64,000 nt of DNA from Lutraria lutraria (Eukaryota > Mollusca > Bivalvia > Venerida > Mactridae). Positions 10,951 through 24,054 of this stretch are shown here, in pieces. Where the stretch lies: assembly GCA_964023205.1 (NCBI GenBank), contig OZ026847.1, forward strand, positions 3,160,819-3,224,818, given 5' to 3'. The position numbers were made by a program, and so were the translations under genes. The stretch's first letter is position 1. Each line of letters opens with the position of its first letter. Under the pieces are notes generated by a model. It saw only the letters and a list, made by a program, of their open reading frames with translations. It was not told the DNA's origin and searched no databases.

Positions 10951-12650
10951 AACCAAACTATTTGCAGTGCACTTCAAAATCGACTCAATTCAAACACTTC
11001 CAATGTTTGGTTTGTTTGTTTACATCAAACAATATCTTATGTCCAAGTGCTTAAAACACATGTCAACAAAATTATCATGGTACATTTTTCTCTTTTTCCT
11101 AAACAATCAAAATAGAACAGATTTATGTCACTAATCCTTCCTTAGGATTATAAGAAAGTGGGTGTGCGTTTATATTTTAATTCCGTAGGTGCCTTAAGTC
11201 TTTTAATGGGCTTTAACGGTTCCTTAAACAAGTTAGACTAAAGTCACCGTCAGCTGTGCTATGTGTCCCTGATTGTAAGATAAACACGTATATATATAAG
11301 CATAAAAGAAAACAATCTAGGTTAGTTTTTGAACTCAGATTATTCTTAAACAAATTTTTAAATATGAAATGAAAAGTTAGCAAGTAAAGTTGACATCTGT
11401 GCAAAAACTAATTAATTTCCCACAGACTTAGCTTTGTCTGATTGTCATTAATTAATTGTCGTAATAAAATTTTGCATAATTTTGACAAAAATGGTGTTCA
11501 CACTATTTTATCATTCGCATATTTAAATATATGCATAATTATGACTCATACTGTATATAATTTAAAAAAAATATATATATATATTGTCTGCATGAACATC
11601 AAATGTTAAATTTTGTTAAATGCATTTAAATAGCTTGGCTAAAAAGTACCTAATTGACAAAATTGTAAGTGAATAATTATTACAGTATTCAATTCCTATA
11701 GAAAAGTGTTAAAGTGTACGCCATAGGACAAACATGTGTTCTGTGTTCATATCAAATTATCCAAACAAAAACATTATCAAAATTCATTCAAAATTCTTCC
11801 TTAAACTTCTGATTCATTTTATAAATCTTACTTCAGGCATATGTCTGCCTTTTAATTGTTATACAAATTGTATATCAATAGAAAAGATAGAAGCTTATGG
11901 GGTAAATAGACAAAAATATGACACTCCGGTGAGGTGAAGCTTTAGAATTAAGTTAACAATAGAATAATATCATAGACAAGACGTGACAAAGACATATTCT
12001 TATGCAGAATTTGACATTCAAGTCTATCATACAAAATATACAACACATCAAAATACCTATTCATATGCAAAATTTGGGATTATTTTTAATAATAATACTA
12101 AACATTTATTCAGGGTCATCCAACAGAACTGTAGGCTTAAAACCAGTTTTATCTTTAACATATATATCGCCAGTTTTTCCCAGGCAATTTTAAACTTTAG
12201 TGCAATATTTATCACCCATTTTGAACCATATCACAATATTACAACATAATAACTACAAAAATGTATTTTATATACCATAGTATGGGTGACCTATTTTATA
12301 ATCTCTTGTCTTCTTGTTTTAATATTTTTTCAGTTAATTGATTGAATAAAAATATTACCTTTTATTTGAACTATTACTATATATTGTAAACAATCAAAGC
12401 CTTTTTTTACAGATAATTCTTAATGATTCTTTTTGATTTCTTCTGTACATATTACTGATCAATATAAACACAAAATGCAACTGTATGGTGTCAAAATAAA
12501 ACGCAGTATTATATAGTATGAATGTAGTACAAAACATTTGGTTAATGTAATGGTATGGGAATAATACAGAAATTATTTCACTTTTCAAAGTTTGCAATAA
12601 TTTCAGATTTTGAGTCACCAGTGTTATGAGCTCAAGTTTTTCACTGAGGT
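10951..12650. other. AT-rich non-coding DNA
   Basis: No gene or clear repeat. Contains an (AT)n run at about 11570-11583. Upstream flank of the minus-strand gene. Confidence 0.4.
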
Positions 12651-12909
12651 TTATTTGTTTTTGTTTTTTGTTTATATTGAGTTTTACGCCCCTTTTCAAC
12701 AGTCCGAGTCATATGAGGGGGACAGTTCACCTAATCATCGTTCCTGGGAAGTACCAGTACTAGACTCCCATCCTCCGTAAGCAACTGCCTACTTTCTCAC
12801 ATAAAAAGACATGGTCTGTAGAGGGGCTCAAACCCACGACCCTCTATCAGTGAGAGGTTACAGTGATTTGAAGTCAGCGATCTTAACCACTCAACCACGG
12901 AGGCGGGCT
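12651..12909 (-). mobile_element. tRNA-derived SINE A, near full length
   Basis: Read on the minus strand, the head is tRNA-like: an A box TGGTTGAGTGGTTAAG, a long variable region with TAACCTCTCACTGATAGAGG, and a B-box-like GTGGGTTTGAGCCCC. The body contains GGGAGTCTAGTACTGG, TGACTCGGACTG and AAAAGGGGCGTAAAAC, and the tail is CAAA/AAC-rich. The A box and long variable arm suggest a class II (Leu/Ser-like) tRNA ancestor. Related copies at 17377, 19629, 21495 and 54840. Confidence 0.8.
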
Positions 12910-14153
12910 GACACAGGTTTAACTTCATACCAACTGCAGGGGTCATTTGGTAACTCCATCTGATTTAATGATGGTAAAACCTTCCCGACCTTCCTCCCAT
13001 GTGAAAATTGGTCCTGGGTTACTTAAATGAATCATACAAACATACTATAGGGAGGGACTAGAGATTACTAGGCACAGACCATAACCACTTTTCTAACAAG
13101 GTCCCACCAAATAACATGTTTATTGATTAGGTATATTATATTATACTAATATTTGACACTGATTTAAATCTTTCATCTTTTAGCAGTAGAAAGTAAAAGT
13201 GTTGGAGATATTAATCAAGACATATAAATTACAATGAAGAAATTGTAACGATCAATAAATTTATGAAGTAATACATTTTGTATTAAATTTTGCTATACAT
13301 TTAAAATGAAATTCATAATAAAAATAAGATAAATACTGACACCTCTTTAACTTACTTGAAATGTCTTATAAAAACATTATTAAACATAAATCAATTAAGG
13401 GTACCATTATCATTACTTTAAAATCTAATATGATAAAAATCACACCTTTGCTAAATTATCATTTTTCCGTCCATTTCGAAACTAAGTCCAAATTAAATTC
13501 CAATTGAATTTATTTTCAAATAATTGCATCACATAACAAGAACAGCTGATGTATAATTTGATCCCCGCTTTTATTTCCGAGACAACGTACGTACATAAAC
13601 ACTCTTAATATTATATACCTGCCAATACGTTTAATCTATAACATGAATGAACACTGTTGAAAGAGATAAAGTCATGCCCCAGTGAACATCGTCATTTTTA
13701 CAAACCCATTTGCTAACTGGTGTCCTCGTAAAAAATAAGTAATTAAAGCGATAATGATAATACTGAACGTTTACCTACAATACAGGAAGAAATATACCAT
13801 AACCGGGCAGTAATTCAATACTGTGTCAATGATGTTTATACTTAATATCTGTCAATCTTACATGATTATGATGCGATTTATGACAAGACGGGTATATTAA
13901 CGAATAATATCACAAATATTTGATTATATAATGATGGTATAAGTTGTCCTACCCTCAATTTTATATTGCTCTAGGTGATTAATTGATGACATCATGTTTT
14001 CAAATGTAAAGAAAGGCAATAAAATCAAGGAAATAAATTTTTAATGAGCAAATAATTTAAGCCAAAGGAAGAGTGAAACTGTATCTTTGATTTTAATGCA
14101 TTATATTAATATCATAAGGTAACATGAATCAGCGTGTGACATAATTATGAGTG
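12910..14153. other. AT-rich non-coding DNA
   Basis: No gene or identifiable element. Confidence 0.4.
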
Positions 14154-14307
14154 TACAGTGCAACCTCTTCAAAGCAACACCCTTTGGGCATAACAAAATT
14201 ATGTAGTTGTTCAGGCTAAATTAATATGAGCAGTGTGGAAAATCATAGTGTTGTTGAAGGAAGGTTGTTGCCCAAGGGAGGGCCAACTCTGGAGAGGTTG
14301 TACTGTA
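14154..14307 (+). mobile_element. TA-MITE family 2 (TACAGTGCAACCTC ends)
   Basis: Begins TACAGTGCAACCTCTTCAAA and ends GAGAGGTTGTACTGTA, giving inverted terminal repeats with CAGT tips next to TA. Interior has AGCAACACCC and AGGTTGTTGCCCAAG blocks shared with copies at 20611, 27997, 57820 and 62388. Non-coding. Confidence 0.75.
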
Positions 14308-15065
14308 TATAATAATTTGGAAGGTTTGGGGAAAAAGATAATTTTAATAAAAGTCAAAAATATGAATAAATTACTATATTGATGTACAATCCTGAACTCA
14401 TGTACCATATAAATAGATTTTTGATTTCATCTGACATGAAGTAAGAGATTAAATTGTTTCGAAACAAATATTTTAAATACTGGTATACGTCTGAATTTTA
14501 GATGTTTAAACAGGGACAATGCCCTGTAGACTGCTTTTAAAGTGGTGACTTGTAATGGAAAGTCATAATAGTGCTAATTTAATGTAAAACATGTCAACTT
14601 CGTCCATGTCTGAATCAATATTTACATGTTTTATACTTGAGGCAAACCAGTTAATTGGTCAGTTAGACTGGTACAATGGGGTGTGTCTTATTTAGAAGGA
14701 AAACAAAGTTTTTTTACTGATCTGTTTATGATCGTGACCTTAGAGTTTCATATTGACCTCAAACAAGTAAAACTGACGGAAAGATGCAAAATTAAAGTTG
14801 CAAACAATTAGTCGAACAATTAGTTCGAAACAATTAGTCGAGATGAAAATGAATTCAAGTTCGAGTAGAACTCGCAGATTCTGGAAATCCTGGAGAACAG
14901 CCTCTGAGCTAAAATGTAAATTTAATTCTTAAGTTTTATGGTTGAAAAGATAAAGCTGATTATAATGTTTAAATACATTGTGCTCATCAATTATGCTGTC
15001 AGATTAATGTATTATCATAACATCAATATTGTCTAACCATAATATAAAAATATAAAAAAAATATA
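14308..15065. other. AT-rich non-coding DNA
   Basis: No gene or clear element seen. Confidence 0.35.
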
Positions 15066-15260
15066 AAACAAGATGTGTTTCAAAAACACAATGCCCCCTT
15101 TCGGGTGCCCTTTAACTTGAAAATACACAAAATAAACAAAGGGCCATAATTCTAAACATTCTGTATTCCTGTTATCGCTTTAATTAGTTATTTTTTATGA
15201 TAACACCAGATTCTGGTGACTCTCATGGGCTATAACCTCCCTTCAACAACAGCATATTGT
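15066..15260 (+). mobile_element. Truncated pearl-like element
   Basis: Starts AAACAAGATGTGTTTCAAAA with a GTGTTT...AAACAC self-pairing and ATGCCCCCTTT, the same 5' end as the element at 1425. The rest is short, diverged, and ends in a TCTG/TTTG-rich patch near 15268-15295. Confidence 0.5.
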
Positions 15261-15342
15261 TTTTGGTCTCTCTGTCTGTTTGTTTGTCTGTTTGTACCAA
15301 ACTTTAACCTTGCCTATAAATTTGTTCTCATCATAAAGGAGC

Positions 15343-15425
15343 CAAAGCGGCAAAACGTTGATGGAATGAAATAAATGATTTTATTTAATAATTTTTCGTG
15401 TTTGGTCATTTTTATCGCTATTGAT
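15343..15425 (+). repeat. Dispersed repeat, copy 1
   Basis: AGCGGCAAAACGTTGATGGA followed by ATGAAATAAATGATT and ATTTTTCGTGTTTGG; the same block recurs at 58853-58935. Family unknown. Confidence 0.6.
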
Positions 15426-15851
15426 TACATAATTAACTTAGAAACTTTAAAAGACAAACTATGAGATTTTAACTCTGAGTACAATCTCAGGTAATATAAT
15501 CTTGGAGCCTGGTCCTGAATGAACCAGTTATGTGCTAGGATTAAACAACTCACAGAAGTCAATGATTCAGAATTTAAGATGTCACATTAAAGTGGCCTTC
15601 AAATTTTATTTCCCTAAGATAAGATCAAATTCTAGCTGTCAATCATCTTACTATACTCATGAAATTGTTAAAAAAATAATTTTATCTAATATCACATCAA
15701 TAAATCAATAAAATATATCAACAAGAATATTTTGATTGTCGATTTATGACTCGTGTTGATGTCATACAAACAATCTTGTATCAATCATTGATACAATCTA
15801 TCAGATATGACCTTATAAGGAGTAAGTTACTGTCACAATGAAGATTTGTAT

Positions 15852-15965
15852 CAATCAAAGCACTAAAAGTACTCATGAAAACTAAACTTACATAGACTTC
15901 ACATAGAATGGGAACTAGTTTAACTATTGCATGGTGGAGGAAGAAAACATACTACTTTGGTCCAT
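15852..15965. repeat. Dispersed AGTACT repeat, diverged copy
   Basis: ATCAAAGCACTAAAAGTACT then CATGAAAACTAAACTTAC and ACTACTTTGGTCCA. A close relative at 29330-29450 directly follows the 66-bp tandem repeat. A reverse copy is at about 18275-18305 and a partial one at 19470-19540. Confidence 0.55.
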
Positions 15966-16302
15966 CGTTAAGTTTCCATAAATGTAAAAAAAAATACGTC
16001 TGTTAATACTGTTAATTTAAGGATGTTGAAAGTAAAGAAAATCTCAGTTGAGTACATTCACATAAATCACTAATTTTACTATAACCAGCCTTTATTGACA
16101 GACAAATTGATTTGTCAAATTTATGCCATAATTTAGAAACAACAATCAAAGGATCCCAGAATAAAATATATTCATATTAAAATTTGGAAGAAAGCCAATT
16201 AAGTGTGACTACCAACAGGACAAAATTCTGAACTTTTCTACAAATGCAGCCTCATGTGCCCCATGAAGTGTGAAGATATCATTTCATTTCTCCCTTCTTA
16301 AA

Positions 16303-17205
16303 TTGTAATTATCTCCCATCTTATATTTTTGTTATTATCTCCCATCTTATATTTTTATTATTATCTCCCATCTTATATTTTTATTATTATCTCCCATCTT
16401 ATATTTTTATTATTATCTTGCATATCTTATATTTTTATTATTATCTCCCATCTTATATTTTTATTATTATCTCCCATCTTTTATTTTTATTATTATCTCC
16501 CATCTTTTATTTTTATTATTAACTCCCATCTTATATTTTTATTATTATCTCCCATCTTATGTTTTTGTAATTATCTCCCATCTTATATTTTTATTATTAT
16601 CTCCCATCTTATATTTTTATTATTATCTCCCATCTTATATTTTTATTATTATCTCCCATCTTATATTTTTGTAATTATCTCCCATCTTATATTTTTGTTA
16701 TTATATCCCATCTTTTATTTTTATTATTATCTCCCATCTTATATTTTTATTATTATCCCCCATCTTATATTTTTGTAATTATCTCCCATCTTATATTTTT
16801 ATTATTATCTCCCATCTTATATTTTTATTATTATCTCCCATCTTATATTTTTATTATTATCTCCCATCTTATATTTTTGTAATTATCTCCCATCTTATAT
16901 TTTTGTAATTATCTCCCATCTTATATTTTTGTAATTATCTCCCATCTTATATTTTTGTTATTATATTCCATCTTATATTTTTGTTATTATATCCCATCTT
17001 ATATTTTTATTATTATCTCCCATCTTATATTTTTGTAATTATATCCCATCTTATATTTTTATTATTATCTCCCATCTTATATTTTTATTATTATCTCCCA
17101 TCTTATATTTTTGTAATTATCTCCCATCTTATATTTTTGTTATTATCTCCCTTATTATATTTTTGTAATTATCTCCCATCTTATATTTTTGTTATTATAT
17201 CCCTA
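16303..17205. repeat. 26-bp minisatellite, about 35 copies
   Basis: Tandem repeats of a 26-bp unit with ATCTCCCATCTTATATTTTT followed by ATTATT, GTAATT or GTTATT. The three alternative linkers occur in mixed order, which could be used to trace expansion. Open frames here encode an aromatic/Leu-rich repeat and are artefacts. Confidence 0.95.
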
Positions 17206-17376
17206 TTTATATGAATGTATTAAACTGTCCTTATATGAAGAAATAACCTCTGTAAATATCATCCTACTTATAGCATAATCTCAAGCATAATTGCGCATGA
17301 AAAAGAAATTTCTTTCCTTAAAATAAAACAAATTATCTCCCTTAAACCTACGATTGAACCCCATTAAACCCATTCT

Positions 17377-17558
17377 GCTTTAGTTTATTTTGAGTTTTAC
17401 GCCCCTTTTCAACAGTCAGTCATATGAGGCAGACATTTACCTAAACATTGCTCCTGGGAAGAACCAGTTCTAGACTCCCATCCTCCATAAGTAACTGCCT
17501 ACTTTCTCACATAAAGAGACAATTTGTCGGTAGCGGGACTCGAACCTACGGCCCTCTA
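17377..17558 (-). mobile_element. SINE A, 5'-truncated, with 11-bp target duplication
   Basis: SINE A body (AAAAGGGGCGTAAAAC, TCTAGAACTGGTT) with the B-box part GTAGGTTCGAGTCCC but no A-box half. It is flanked by AAACCCATTCT at 17366-17376 and again at 17559-17569, an exact 11-bp direct repeat. Truncation of the head plus target duplication is the expected mark of target-primed reverse transcription. Confidence 0.85.
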
Positions 17559-17569
17559 AAACCCATTCT

Positions 17570-19628
17570 TCATTATCAGTAAAGGTTCAAGTTATCTAAT
17601 CATGAATCGATACCCACAAGGAGCGGACAAAAAAATTAAGGACTTCAAAACGGTCAAGTATTGTAAACATTGAAACAAATTACTAGAAGATTATACAACC
17701 GTACAATGACAAGAAAAGCTGATTAGTTCATAAATATTTGAAGACAGTACATAGGCTAAGTAGACATTAAGTCAGATTGACTGGTCAATGTTCTTATATT
17801 GATTCTTATAACGGAATGGATCATGATTATGTACAAAAACATAGTAGCAACTCGAGGCTTTTTATAGGAAAAGGGAGAACACAGTGGGGCTGGTAAAAGG
17901 GGGGAAATACACCAAAGAGAATATTCAAAATGCAAAATAGGGGAATATATTTTTAGGAGGAAATTGTAGCAAACTTTCCTAAGGTAAGAAACCAACTTGG
18001 TTGTACATTCCCTAATATACCACTTGTGTTCAATCTAGATGGCCCCTTTAAGTGTTTCCCTAAAACATCCACATGACACATTTTCTTAGGTAGTGTGGGC
18101 AAATTGCTGATGAGCTTTCTGTGTATTTTTTTACTTTTGGCCAATTTCACATCTTTTTGGTTCATCATTTTTATGCATCAGTAAACTATTATATGAGAGT
18201 GCATAGCCATCACTCGCTTGGTGCAAATGAATTCCCATTCCCTGTTGCAGTGCAAGTCTATGTAAGTTCTGTTTCCATGAGTACTTTCAGTACTTTGATT
18301 TGAATCAGCTTCTACACTGAATTAAAGTGCTGTATGTAGACCATTTAAAAATGAATTCCTTAAGGTCAAAACATATTAAATGACAACACATACATGATAG
18401 TACATAGAGCTTTTAGTTAAAAAGAACACAATAAGAAATCAGTAATCAGGTAGACTACTAAACGACAGTTACCAAATTCAAACCACAACAAACCTCCATC
18501 TATAAAATATATTACCCCATTCATCAATGAAACTTTTTCTACAACCTCAAATCTTTTACCAGAGGAGACATTTTGTGTCAATGTAAGGTAAAGCGGTAGC
18601 ATACACACAGCAAGAAAAACATAAATTTTCAGATTTATGCAAATTCTAACCCTGCTGTGATGGTAATTTCAAATTATCATGTCAGTTCTTGCTCATAAAT
18701 TAAATTACTTATGAGGGGGCAGGCCGCAAAAACCATGTAATACAAATGGTTCAATGTTAAAAAACAGTCATCTACTATAATAATCTAGAATAAAATTAAA
18801 ATAACAGTGAGTCATTTAACTTAATTAACATGTTTAAGTGAGTAATGTTTTACTTCTAGGTAAAAGAATAGAACAATTCATTAAGATTTATTTCAGAACA
18901 ATCAATTATACTAACTGTTTATACGGCCCTCAGTCGAGTGACAATAGAGTGCAGTTAGAGTGCACATAGAACTCACAGCTGTTGATTAATGTCACAATGA
19001 TGCTTTTCCTATAAAGTTAGTGTCCTAAAATTAGTCAAAAATTCAAATTCAAGGGCAGATATCTCAAAAACGAGTTTGTCAACACATAATTCTTTTTCGC
19101 TTAAACTGTTTCCGTTATCATATGCTATGATCATGCAAAGTTTTAAAAAAAATGATGAAAAAGTTTTCATTTCCCTGAAAAACAACAACAGGATACTATA
19201 TATAATAGCGAACGTCTTGAAATAAAAGCAAACACTGTAGTATATAAGTCATTTACTGAGTCAATTTGTCAAATCCTGTCACTGTACTAATATATCAAAC
19301 CTAACAAATTTGTTCTAATATAAGGTAATTAAGTACTGTCTACATGATACTTGTATAATATATTGTATTACCTGATATTTATCATCAAATAAGTACAACG
19401 AAGATTACATCACTAAAAGGCAGTTTTGTAACAGATATAATGGTAGACAGATATGGAAGAAGTCTATAATCAAAGTTACTTACAAAGACTTGCACGGCAA
19501 CATGTAATGGGAATCAGTTTAACGATTTTATAGAGGATACAATATCATGTACTGTTCAAAGCAGATTATACTTTAATAGATACATATCAAAAATAATCAT
19601 TGATGCATAATCTTTTACCTAATGAAAG
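17570..19628. other. AT-rich non-coding DNA with repeat scraps
   Basis: No gene supported. Contains a reverse copy of the AGTACT dispersed repeat near 18275-18305. Short open frames at 17756-18303 overlap on both strands and show no domain or splice support. Confidence 0.4.
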
Positions 19629-19775
19629 TTTGTTTGTTTGTTTATTTGAGTTTTACGCCCCTTTTCAACAGTCAGAGTCATATGAGGCAGACAGTTCACT
19701 TAACCATCATTCCTAGGAAGAACCAGTACTAGACTCCCATCCTCCGTAAGCAACTGCCCACTTTCTCACATAAAG
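19629..19775 (-). mobile_element. SINE A, 5'-truncated
   Basis: A (TTTG)n tail, as read on the plus strand, is followed by GTTTTACGCCCCTTTTCAAC and the body up to ACTTTCTCACATAAAG. The whole tRNA-like head is absent. Confidence 0.8.
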
Positions 19776-19964
19776 AAAAAAATTCATGTCAGAAGAGGGT
19801 CATCATATAATTAAATATGTAAACTTACAAAAATGTCACAAATTTATTAAAATAATTAATTTCAAGAAGCCCTTTAATACCAGAACATTCAAATAATCAG
19901 ATATATAAAATATGACATCACTTCAGGTGGGTTTTATTGAGATACTTAAACACATTAGTAACAA

Positions 19965-20185
19965 CCTTAGTACTTCCAGCTCTTTGATTGATGAACAGGT
20001 AAATTGAATTATTGAAATATTAAATTGTCATGTTATGTTATGGATGCAATTTTTCATGTACCTCCAGCTCTTTGATTGATGAACAGGTAAATTTGGTTTA
20101 TAGATATGTTATATTGTTATGACAGCAAATGGATGCAATTTTTCAAGTATTTTCAGCACTTTGATTTCTGCACAACAAATTTGGT
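19965..20185. repeat. Three diverged tandem copies of an about 87-bp unit
   Basis: The block TCCAGCTCTTTGATTGATGA at 19976 and 20063 recurs as TTCAGCACTTTGATTTCTGC near 20152. It is followed each time by an AAATT[G/T] GGTTT-type stretch and, in the first two, by ATGGATGCAATTTTTCA. Non-coding. Confidence 0.7.
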
Positions 20186-20610
20186 TTTATTGAAATGTTT
20201 GATACAAGCGATGTCTGTACATTACATTACTTTTGATGTTCGAAAGATAAAAAACATTCAAGTTAATTTGATATTCTAATGTGATATATGTTTACAAAAC
20301 TGTTCACACCTTGTACTTCTATCAATTTTATCAATAACCAATTACCTGGAAAGAAAATATTTGTGGGTGATGATTATGGTGTGTAAATTGGTATGTAAGA
20401 AAGTGAACAGATTATACAATATGTAGTTCATTACGTATAATATATTTTTTCAATAATCAGAGTTGGCAATCAGTACTATGTAATGTGTTTCACTATAATG
20501 TACCAAAATATTATTCAAATGTGACACCTAGAGTAAATTATATGATTTTTTTTTATAGTTTTTATCTTACACTCTCTTACAAACAATGAGACATGTTCTA
20601 AATAAGGAAG

Positions 20611-20751
20611 CACAGTGCAACCTCTTTGGGAGTAGCAAAATAATGTTATTGTTGAGAGGTTGTTGCTATAGAGAGGTCAAGTTAATAGTTAAATCATGCA
20701 GTGGGAAGGTTGTTGCTCAAGAGAGGGCCACTCAGGAGAGGTTGTTCTGTT
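20611..20751 (+). mobile_element. TA-MITE family 2, degraded ends
   Basis: CACAGTGCAACCTCTTTGGG at the left and GGAGAGGTTGTTCTGTTA at the right, with GAGAGGTTGTTGCTATAGAG inside. The right end has lost the exact TACTGTA tip. A 89-codon frame across it is incidental. Confidence 0.65.
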
Positions 20752-21494
20752 ACAATTTTAGTGATTCAACGATAACTAACAACAAAAATAATATGAAGGG
20801 GTTCTCAGTTAAGGCCCAGGGGCCTCTTGGTCAAGTGGCTATGGTATCTAACTAGTTATCACTTATGAACCCATTACTGCTGTCCCATCAGGAACTAAAT
20901 GTCATTGTGTGAAAGCTGTTCAAATTTATTAATTTGATAATTTCTTCATGAATATTTTTTTTCTGATGTAGATAATGCATGTAAATAATTTTTGGATACA
21001 ATACTACACTGGATACTTATAAACAAAGGCACACAGAAAACAATAAACATATTTTAAATAGTAAGATAAAATCTAACTCCACCCAGTCTTTTATCATGAA
21101 ATATTTTAACACAAAATAATTTAAAAGCCTATTGTGAAGTTATTCTAAATGCGTTTTTTTCTCAGACACACGGAGACACGTAAGAATGTCTAGTCTTATT
21201 GAAATCACTTAAGAATTTTCCAAAATGACATCAGTGATAATAATATGGTACATTATTTACATGTACATCAATTTATATAATGTTAAGGCTTTCAGCAACA
21301 AGATCTGACATCTGACCTAATTATCAAGTTCAAGGTCAGTGTCATGAAACAGGCGTATCAAGCGATCACAAAAATCATCATGTTTAGCTTAATTATAAAT
21401 CTAAATATCAATAGCAACCTTCCCCTTGAGGTCCCCAGACAAAATTCCTCATCTTTAGGTCAAAGTTATCATGACCTTTGGCCCTCTCATCCTT
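20752..21494. other. AT-rich DNA with a possible SINE head
   Basis: At about 20818-20860, GGGGCCTCTTGGTCAAGTGG followed by CTATGGTATCTAAC resembles a tRNA A-box region, but no B box could be placed, so it is only a weak SINE candidate. The rest is featureless. Confidence 0.3.
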
Positions 21495-21750
21495 ATTTGT
21501 TTGTTTGTTAGTTTGTTTGAGTTTCACGCCCCTTTTCAACAGTCAGAGTCATATGAAGCAGTCAGTTCACCTAAACATCGTTCCTGGGAAGAACCAGTAC
21601 TAGACTCCCATCCTCCGTAAGCAACTGCCTACTTTCTTACATAAAGAGACATGGTCGGTAGTTGGGCTCGAACCCACAACCCTCTCTATCATAAAGAGGT
21701 TACAGTGATTTCAAGTCAGCAACCTTAACCACTCGACCATGGAGGTGGGT
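21495..21750 (-). mobile_element. SINE A, near full length
   Basis: The minus-strand head has ATGGTCGAGTGGTTAAGG (A box) and GGGTTCGAGCCCAAC (B box), separated by a long variable segment. The body and a CAAA tail match the other copies. Possible imperfect target duplication: CTCTCATCCTTA left, CATCTCATACTTA right. Confidence 0.85.
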
Positions 21751-22123
21751 CATCTCATACTTAAACCATACTGAAAATCATACTCCCCTAGTTCTAAATA
21801 GGAAAAAAAATGAAATTTGAAATAAAATCAGAATTCAAGTCATACAACAATACATCAATTGCATACAAGCCATACCATGGCTACAACAGACCAAGTTCAA
21901 TATCTATATTACATACACCTAGATAATATGACATCCTTCATCAAAGATCTCATTTGGATAAGTCAGGAGGTAATAATAATTTATCCATCATGGGATGTAA
22001 GTCTTCAATCTTAAACCATTGATCAAAGGGTTATTATGTCATTAAATAAGTAATTTGTTAAACTAATGTTTCGGTGACTTAATGTTCTGATCAAATGAAA
22101 CAGAAGCAGGTTAAGTTAAGATT
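21751..22123. other. AT-rich non-coding DNA
   Basis: No gene or element recognised. Confidence 0.35.
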
Positions 22124-22208
22124 GGCCAGACAGATTTTATTTCAGTCTGACAGAATTTTCAAGCTTGTCAGACCGAATGTCCAGCATATTTGTTTGCCTT
22201 TTGCTAAG
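22124..22208. repeat. Dispersed repeat, copy 1
   Basis: TTTCAGTCTGACAGAATTTT, then CAAGCTTGTCAGACCGAATG and TTTGCCTTTTGCTAAGTCTG. The same ordered blocks occur at 26826-26909. The TCAGTCTGAC/GTCAGACCGA halves are partly inverted. About 70 bp downstream (22287-22325) is a GGTCGTTCGGTCCATCCGTC tract of the kind seen in pearl-like elements. Confidence 0.55.
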
Positions 22209-22330
22209 TCTGCGATCATTCCCAGAGATCCAGAATATGACCGGCATATATTTCAAACCAGAGAAAAAGTGATAATGAGTATTTGAGGGGAGTCGGTCGT
22301 TCGGTCCATCCGTCCGTGCGTCTGTAGACA

Positions 22331-24054
22331 CAATTTGATACTTCTACTAAGAACGTAAAAACCAGTGGACAATTAAGGAAGAGAGTAATTGAACATTATT
22401 ACAGAATTCAACCAATGATCAGTGTTGATAGATTAAAAAAGGATTTTATTTTTTTATCATTGACATCATCTAGACTTGAAAGCAGTAACTTTTTCACATG
22501 AAATTCAATAACCAATAGACAAGGCGTCAACCTTTGAATATATTCATCATTGATAACATCAGTTTTATTCATTAGATATAAACATCAGACCCATATGAAA
22601 TACTTATTGCCACTTGTGTGACATTTATTATCAATTTATACATGACATTACTGAAAATTCAACCAGAAAAAATATCAATTAAACACTTTAAACTACAGGA
22701 CTACAGTTTTAAGCACTTTGATAGATAATATGTTTTTACCCAAGAAAATCTTGGCTTAATTTTTTATCAATCATTGACCATAGGCATGACATCTAGCAGG
22801 CACTAATAATTTAGTGGTCTTATACCACTAGAGTCATTATCATGTCTTAGTTGAATACTTACAGGTCATGTTACAAACCAACCAAAGCGGTGCATTTTTT
22901 CATCTTTTTTCTGTATTTTTTGGTCAGTTTTTTGGTCATTTTCTTTGCTCTATTTCATGTGCATTTAAAGATACATGTAAGCCCTCTGCCCCAGATTTAC
23001 TGTTCTTTACTTGTGCCTTTTACATCCGAGTGCGACATTACATTATATTATGTAAGATGAAGGTTTTGTTTATTACAGTATCACCCCCATTGAAAGGGCC
23101 AACCAAGTTGGCTTACGAGACACCTATCTTTAGTGCACACAAGACCTCCATATATGTTTGGAGTAAGTGAAAGTTTTACTGTTGTTGTCATGCTGTATAC
23201 AAATCTTACTGGCTGAAGAATACTTGTATAATAAGCAAGAAGAAAGAAAATCAGCTGGGAATGAATAAGAACCACCTGTCTGACAATTAACCAATCTTGG
23301 TCCTTTCATATTAATCTTTTACCATTATTTAGTACTAAAACATGGAAGAGAATTATAATTATTATAATTGTCAAACATGCTTTAATTGAACAAAATGGAA
23401 GCATATTTAGCAAAGTACTATATATACTCAGGTTATGGAGTGTCTCAATAAACCGCGATCATTGAGCAACAAGACTACTTTTATGCTTTCATCATGAGAT
23501 CATACGTACATCAGATGGTGACAAGATAGACCTTCCATTCATTATACTGATAATAAAACGACTTCATTAAAATGGTGATGACAAAGATTATGATGTTAAT
23601 GTAAGAAAATAAATTACGTCAATTTGAACACATGGTTAAAATATACAATGAACAAACGAATCATTCAGGATTTTATGGACAGAAAACTACAAAGTGTGCC
23701 ATAAAACATCAAGAGAAATTAAATTATCTAACTTAGTTCAATTTCATGTCTTTGATTTATTTGAAAGAGACAGTATTTAACAATTTTGTGCTGAATAGAC
23801 AAATAGATTGTTGTAACCCATGCACTTACAGATTTCAAATCAAAGGGATTTTTATACCAGAAAATTAAATATGTAAATAAAATGATTCAAGCTTATTTTA
23901 TTCAGAAAACTAGAATTTCAACAAAAGTCAAAACACAAGCTTCACCTCAGAATACATAAATAGCAGTTTATATCACAGCAGTTACGCATTATATACATGA
24001 ACTAATATTTCTGTTTATGTTACAAGACAGGATATTGCTTAGTGACATACTCAA
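22331..24054. other. AT-rich non-coding DNA
   Basis: No gene supported; short overlapping frames at 22851-23275 occur on both strands with no domain or splice evidence. Confidence 0.4.

Noticed and set aside
12651..12909. A functional tRNA gene
   Set aside because: A and B boxes are present, but the intervening region is too long and unfolded, and it is attached to a SINE body and tail with several copies.
16329..17214. Plus-strand frames coding aromatic/Leu-rich repeats, like a membrane protein
   Set aside because: Translation of the 26-bp minisatellite; no start context, splice signals or non-repeat flanks.
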